Positions 61,115-64,000 of a DNA stretch of 64,000 nt are shown here, piece by piece. This DNA comes from an uncultured Lachnospiraceae bacterium (GTDB lineage: Bacteria > Bacillota > Clostridia > Lachnospirales > Lachnospiraceae): assembly GCA_949948735.1 (NCBI GenBank), contig CATLGV010000006.1, positions 1-64,000 on the forward strand, written 5' to 3'. Below the pieces are notes generated by a model, which did no database searches, was not told the DNA's origin, and worked only from the letters and a program-made list of their open reading frames with translations. Position numbers and translations under genes: made by a program. Every line of letters begins with the position of its first letter. Position 1 is the stretch's first letter.

Positions 61115-62437
61115 ATGAGATCAAAATCATTTATGAAATTATATATACCGATTGCTTTGGAGACCCTGTGCTATATGCTGGCAGGGATGGTGGATACCGT
61201 CATGCTTTCCACGGTAGGGGACAATGCGGTCGGGGCTGTCGGGACGGCAAATACATACATGAATGTATTCATTATGATGTTCCAGGTGGTTTCGGCAGGC
61301 ATGATCGCCGTGATGACACAGTACATCGGAGCGGGAAGAAACGGAGTTGCCTGTCAGGCAAGGCGGCTGGGGGCCGTATTAAACGCGGCGCTGGGTATTT
61401 TGCTGTCGGTCTTTTTGTTTATCTTTTCAGGAGTGGTTCTGGAAACCGTAGGCGTAGCGCCGCTTCTGCTGGAGGACGCCCGGACTTATCTTAAGATTGT
61501 GGGCGGCTTCTGCTTTCTAAATGCGTTGATACCGATTTTCTCCAGCTATCTGCGCGCTTTCGGGCATACCAGACAGCCGCTGGCGGCGACTTTGCTGTCG
61601 AATGGGGCGAATCTGGCGCTGAACGCTGTTTTTCTGTTCGTATTCCATAGCGGCGTGGCGGGCGTGGCGGCCGCAACGGTAATATCCCGTATCCTGAATC
61701 TCGTAATTGTAATGGCCGCCTCAAAGTGGCTGGTAAAGACTGAAGCGGACGGGGAGCGGCTGAAAAACAGGGAGGTATTTGCCCAGATTATAAGGGTGGG
61801 GCTGCCGTCCGCGCTGGAGACGGCGCTTTATAATGTGGCGATGACGCTGACGATTCGTTTCTTAAATCAGATGGACGAGTCGGGCTTTCATGTGACGGCG
61901 AGGGCGTACGCTGCGCAAATCGCGAACTTTTCTTACTGTGCCGGCGCTGCGCTGGCACAGACCAATGCCATTATGACAGGCTGGCGAATCGGGGAGGGGG
62001 ATTATGAAGCCTGCGACAAAGGAACGAAGAAAGCGGCGTGCATCGGAATCTGCGTGGCGGCGGGACTGGAGACCGTGTTTTTCCTCGGCGCGGACGTGCT
62101 GATTGGGCTGCTCACGGAGGATGCCGCGATGATACGTCTGGTAAAGACGCTTCTGGCAATTGACATTGTGCTTGAGGTAGGGCGCGTGACCAATCTGGTA
62201 TTCGGACAGGCGCTCAAAACCAGCGGGGATGCCCTTTTTACAACGATAATCGGCGTGCTCTTTATGTACGTGTGCATGGTCGGCGGAACCTGGTTTTTCG
62301 GCATACATTTGAACCTCATGGCAGTCGGCGCCTATATCGGGATGGCGGGGGACGAATGTGTGCGTGCAGTGTTTATGTTCTGGCGCTGGCAGTCGGGAAA
62401 ATGGAAAGCAAAAGGCTTCATCAGGCCTGCGGAATGA
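61115..62437 (+). CDS. MATE-family efflux transporter
   Basis: The 440-residue MATE protein starts MKLYIPIALETLCYMLAGMVDTVMLSTVG and has TQYIGAGRNGVACQARRL plus a mirrored second half (VGLPSALETALYNVAMT). GGAGGG 6 bases upstream supports ATG 61115, while ATG 61109 touches it. Its start and ending resemble those of the MATE gene at 8074. A long leader hairpin and a divergent AraC gene suggest specific regulation. Confidence 0.93.
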   Translation: MRSKSFMKLYIPIALETLCYMLAGMVDTVMLSTVGDNAVGAVGTANTYMNVFIMMFQVVSAGMIAVMTQYIGAGRNGVACQARRLGAVLNAALGILLSVFLFIFSGVVLETVGVAPLLLEDARTYLKIVGGFCFLNALIPIFSSYLRAFGHTRQPLAATLLSNGANLALNAVFLFVFHSGVAGVAAATVISRILNLVIVMAASKWLVKTEADGERLKNREVFAQIIRVGLPSALETALYNVAMTLTIRFLNQMDESGFHVTARAYAAQIANFSYCAGAALAQTNAIMTGWRIGEGDYEACDKGTKKAACIGICVAAGLETVFFLGADVLIGLLTEDAAMIRLVKTLLAIDIVLEVGRVTNLVFGQALKTSGDALFTTIIGVLFMYVCMVGGTWFFGIHLNLMAVGAYIGMAGDECVRAVFMFWRWQSGKWKAKGFIRPAE

Positions 62438-62489
62438 CGCCGCAGGCTTAAACGGGCGCTTGCCTCTCTGAAAGGACGTGTTCTTGTGC

Positions 62490-62518
62490 TTGAAAAGAAT
62501 TCCGTTTCATAGTATACT
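62490..62518 (+). promoter_or_regulatory. Promoter of flbD
   Basis: TTGAAA (62490-62495), a 17-base spacer and TATACT (62513-62518) lie 50 bases before ATG 62569. It is of the housekeeping type, not the flagellar sigma-28 type. Confidence 0.6.
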
Positions 62519-62568
62519 GATACGAGGATGAAGGATGATGTCCCAGGCAGGGAGGGAAGTGAGACAGC

Positions 62569-62781
62569 ATGATAGAAGTCACAAAGCTCAACGGCTCGAA
62601 GCTTTTGGTGAATACCAGCCTGATTGAGCAGGTGGAGGAGACGCCGGATACGGTGATCACGCTCACAAGCGGGAAAAAGATAATTGTTAAGGAAAGCCGG
62701 CATGAAATTAAAGATTTTGTAAAAACTGCCAGACAGGAATATTTCAGGCGGGAAACAGCGGATTCATCGGATATAACTTAA
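62569..62781 (+). CDS. flbD: FlbD-family flagellar protein
   Basis: The 70-residue product begins MIEVTKLNGSKLLVNTSLIEQVEETPDTVITL and continues with SGKKIIVKES, the FlbD signature. This small protein is found in flagellar operons of Clostridia next to motA and motB. Its exact job is not settled. A terminator whose 5' arm lies in the last codons separates it from motA. Confidence 0.9.
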   Translation: MIEVTKLNGSKLLVNTSLIEQVEETPDTVITLTSGKKIIVKESRHEIKDFVKTARQEYFRRETADSSDIT

Positions 62782-62797
62782 AAAATCCGCTGTTTTT
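62756..62797 (+). terminator. Terminator at the end of flbD
   Basis: CAGCGGATT (62756-62764, in the flbD coding end) pairs with AATCCGCTG (62784-62792), followed by TTTTT. It should reduce read-through into motA, which has its own promoter. Confidence 0.75.
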
Positions 62798-62832
62798 GGC
62801 GTGCGGCATGCGGTAATTTGTTCAGAAAAATG

Positions 62833-62861
62833 TTGCAATTTATGTTCCCTTACAGTATTAT
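62833..62861 (+). promoter_or_regulatory. Promoter of motA-motB
   Basis: TTGCAA (62833-62838), a 17-base spacer and TATTAT (62856-62861) lie about 70 bases before the GTG start of motA. Confidence 0.55.
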
Positions 62862-62930
62862 AGATATAGAAATTGAGTACATAGTCTGCCCTGGGGCAGG
62901 TATGTCAAAAGATAAAAGGGGTGTGGAGAA

Positions 62931-63722
62931 GTGGATTTAGCGTCTTTGATTGGATTTATAGCGTGTTTGATCTTGGTAATCTTTGGTATCGTAAGCGGCG
63001 ACGACGGATTCGCGGCGATAAACTTCTTTATGAGCGGCTCGTCGGCCTTGATCACCTTTGGCGGCGCGGTTATGTGTACCATGATGTCGGTAAGCATGTC
63101 TGATTTTGTAAACGGTCTCAAAAGCTTCGCGTTAATCTTTAAGCCTGTAAATATCAATGTTACAGAGATGATTACAAAAATTATAGAGCTCTCTAACGTG
63201 GCCAGAAAAGAGGGCCTTCTTTCTTTGGAGGAGGCAGCAGGCAATCTGGAAGACGAATTTATGAAGAAGGGCATTATGCTGATTGTAGACGGTACGGATC
63301 CGGAGCTTGTGCGGGGGATTCTGGAGACGGATCTGAACAGTATCGAGTCGCGTCATAAGACGAACATCGGCTTCTGGGAGACGATGTCTTCCATGGGTCC
63401 CGCATGGGGTATGATCGGTACGCTGGTTGGTCTGGTTATCATGCTGCAGCATATGTCCGACCCTACGACGCTCGGACCGGCGATGGCGGTTGCGTTGATT
63501 ACCACATTCTATGGCTCTCTGCTTGCAAACTGGATTTGTACGCCGACGGCCAATAAGCTCAAATCCAACAATGCGACGGAGGTACAGGCCAAGGAGATTA
63601 TGATAGAGGGCCTGTTGTCCATACAGGCGGGCGAGAACCCCCGTGTTATCGAGGAGAAACTGAAATCCTTCCTGGCTCCTAAGGACAGAGGATCAGGTGA
63701 AGAGGCCGGAGGTGAGGCTTAA
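62931..63722 (+). CDS. motA: Flagellar motor stator protein MotA
   Basis: The 263-residue product has four membrane helices (near 5-22, 30-55, 150-170, 185-205). The stator blocks are present, with MGPAWGMIGTLVGLVIMLQ and ALITTFYGSLLANWICTPTANKL. It forms the ion channel with MotB. The start is GTG 62931, with GGGGTG upstream. The stop overlaps the motB ATG by one base (TAATG). Confidence 0.95.
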   Translation: MDLASLIGFIACLILVIFGIVSGDDGFAAINFFMSGSSALITFGGAVMCTMMSVSMSDFVNGLKSFALIFKPVNINVTEMITKIIELSNVARKEGLLSLEEAAGNLEDEFMKKGIMLIVDGTDPELVRGILETDLNSIESRHKTNIGFWETMSSMGPAWGMIGTLVGLVIMLQHMSDPTTLGPAMAVALITTFYGSLLANWICTPTANKLKSNNATEVQAKEIMIEGLLSIQAGENPRVIEEKLKSFLAPKDRGSGEEAGGEA

Positions 63723-64000
63723 TGGCAAAAAAGAAAGAAGAGGAAGTGAAAAAGGGCCTGGACGAGTGGATGGGTACTTTTTCGGACATGATGACTCTGC
63801 TGATGTGCTTTTTTGTTATGCTGTTTGCGATGTCGAGTATTGACGCCGCGAAGTTTGAAGAGGTGGCGAGGTCCTTTCAGTCTACCTTCAGTATCTTTAA
63901 AGGGGGCGCGCAGGCAGTCGGCGACGGCATTCTGGTCAGCACCGGCGTCAGCCAGCTCAACCAGTTAGACGAGTTTATCAATTCGACCGGTAAGACGGCC
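63722..64000 (+). CDS. motB: Flagellar motor stator protein MotB, N-terminal part
   Basis: ATG 63722 opens a frame that runs off the window (93 codons seen). It has a short basic N-terminus and the channel helix FSDMMTLLMCFFVMLFAMSSID with the ion-carrying Asp, then the plug region. The peptidoglycan-binding OmpA-like domain lies outside. It overlaps the motA stop by one base. The ion type (H+ or Na+) cannot be told from this part. Confidence 0.93.
   Translation, partial: MAKKKEEEVKKGLDEWMGTFSDMMTLLMCFFVMLFAMSSIDAAKFEEVARSFQSTFSIFKGGAQAVGDGILVSTGVSQLNQLDEFINSTGKTA

Noticed and set aside
1-64000. CRISPR arrays, tRNA or rRNA genes, insertion sequences, integrases, attachment sites
   Set aside because: I looked for regularly spaced repeats, tRNA-like cloverleaf ends, rRNA blocks and transposase motifs and found none that I could support by eye.

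Overview
The window looks like chromosomal DNA of a motile, spore-forming Gram-positive anaerobe of the Lachnospiraceae (Clostridia). Supporting signs are GGAGG-type ribosome binding sites before almost every gene, TTGACA/TATAAT promoters, spoIVA for sporulation, flbD-motA-motB for flagella, an oxygen-sensitive class III ribonucleotide reductase (nrdD-nrdG), CIRCE control of a small heat-shock protein, and moderately high GC. The placement is inferred from gene content and style, not from a marker gene. I saw no rRNA, tRNA, CRISPR array, insertion sequence or prophage.

Layout. 1-3.2 kb: the end of a LysM protein, then a copper module (csoR with its operator, copA). 3.3-9.4 kb: a c-di-GMP phosphodiesterase response regulator, a HAD phosphatase, a sugar-sensor/diguanylate cyclase and a MATE exporter. 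9.8-16.7 kb: a reverse-strand ORF that joins a MerR regulator to SAICAR synthetase (PurC), a flotillin, a FliD-like fragment, a membrane diguanylate cyclase and an AI-2E-type permease. 16.7-25.2 kb: a solute-binding lipoprotein beside a chemoreceptor, thiamine pyrophosphokinase, an SRAP protein, a CmpB-type membrane protein, a hybrid histidine kinase and a serine beta-lactamase-like hydrolase. 25.3-31.8 kb: CIRCE/hsp20, two MATE exporters and a duplicated-domain lipoprotein. 31.9-34.8 kb: a BlaI/BlaR1-like pair with clear operators. 34.9-38.9 kb: GH1 and GH27 glycosidases around another MATE. 38.9-42 kb: a small zinc-binding protein, a CoxE-like VWA protein and spoIVA. 42.2-46 kb: a nucleoside salvage operon ending in a membrane-anchored MutS homologue. 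46.3-48.8 kb: a protein fusing an S51 peptidase domain to GGDEF-EAL. 49-51.6 kb: a tiny membrane protein and a GH78 rhamnosidase. 51.6-60 kb: a candidate structured RNA, NrdR-controlled nrdDG, and a two-component/ABC (Bce-like) module. 60-62.4 kb: an AraC regulator and a fifth MATE with a long leader hairpin. 62.5-64 kb: flbD, motA and the start of motB.

Themes. Four proteins carry GGDEF and/or EAL domains, each with a different input domain (REC, cytosolic sugar-binding, membrane/periplasmic, S51 peptidase), on the same contig as motor genes. Five MATE exporters occur in 64 kb, two with structured leaders. The most unusual items are the MerR-PurC ORF with a strong internal start, the S51-GGDEF-EAL fusion, the structured RNA at 51.66-51.86 kb, and a CopA whose C-terminal metal-binding domain has its own ribosome binding site.
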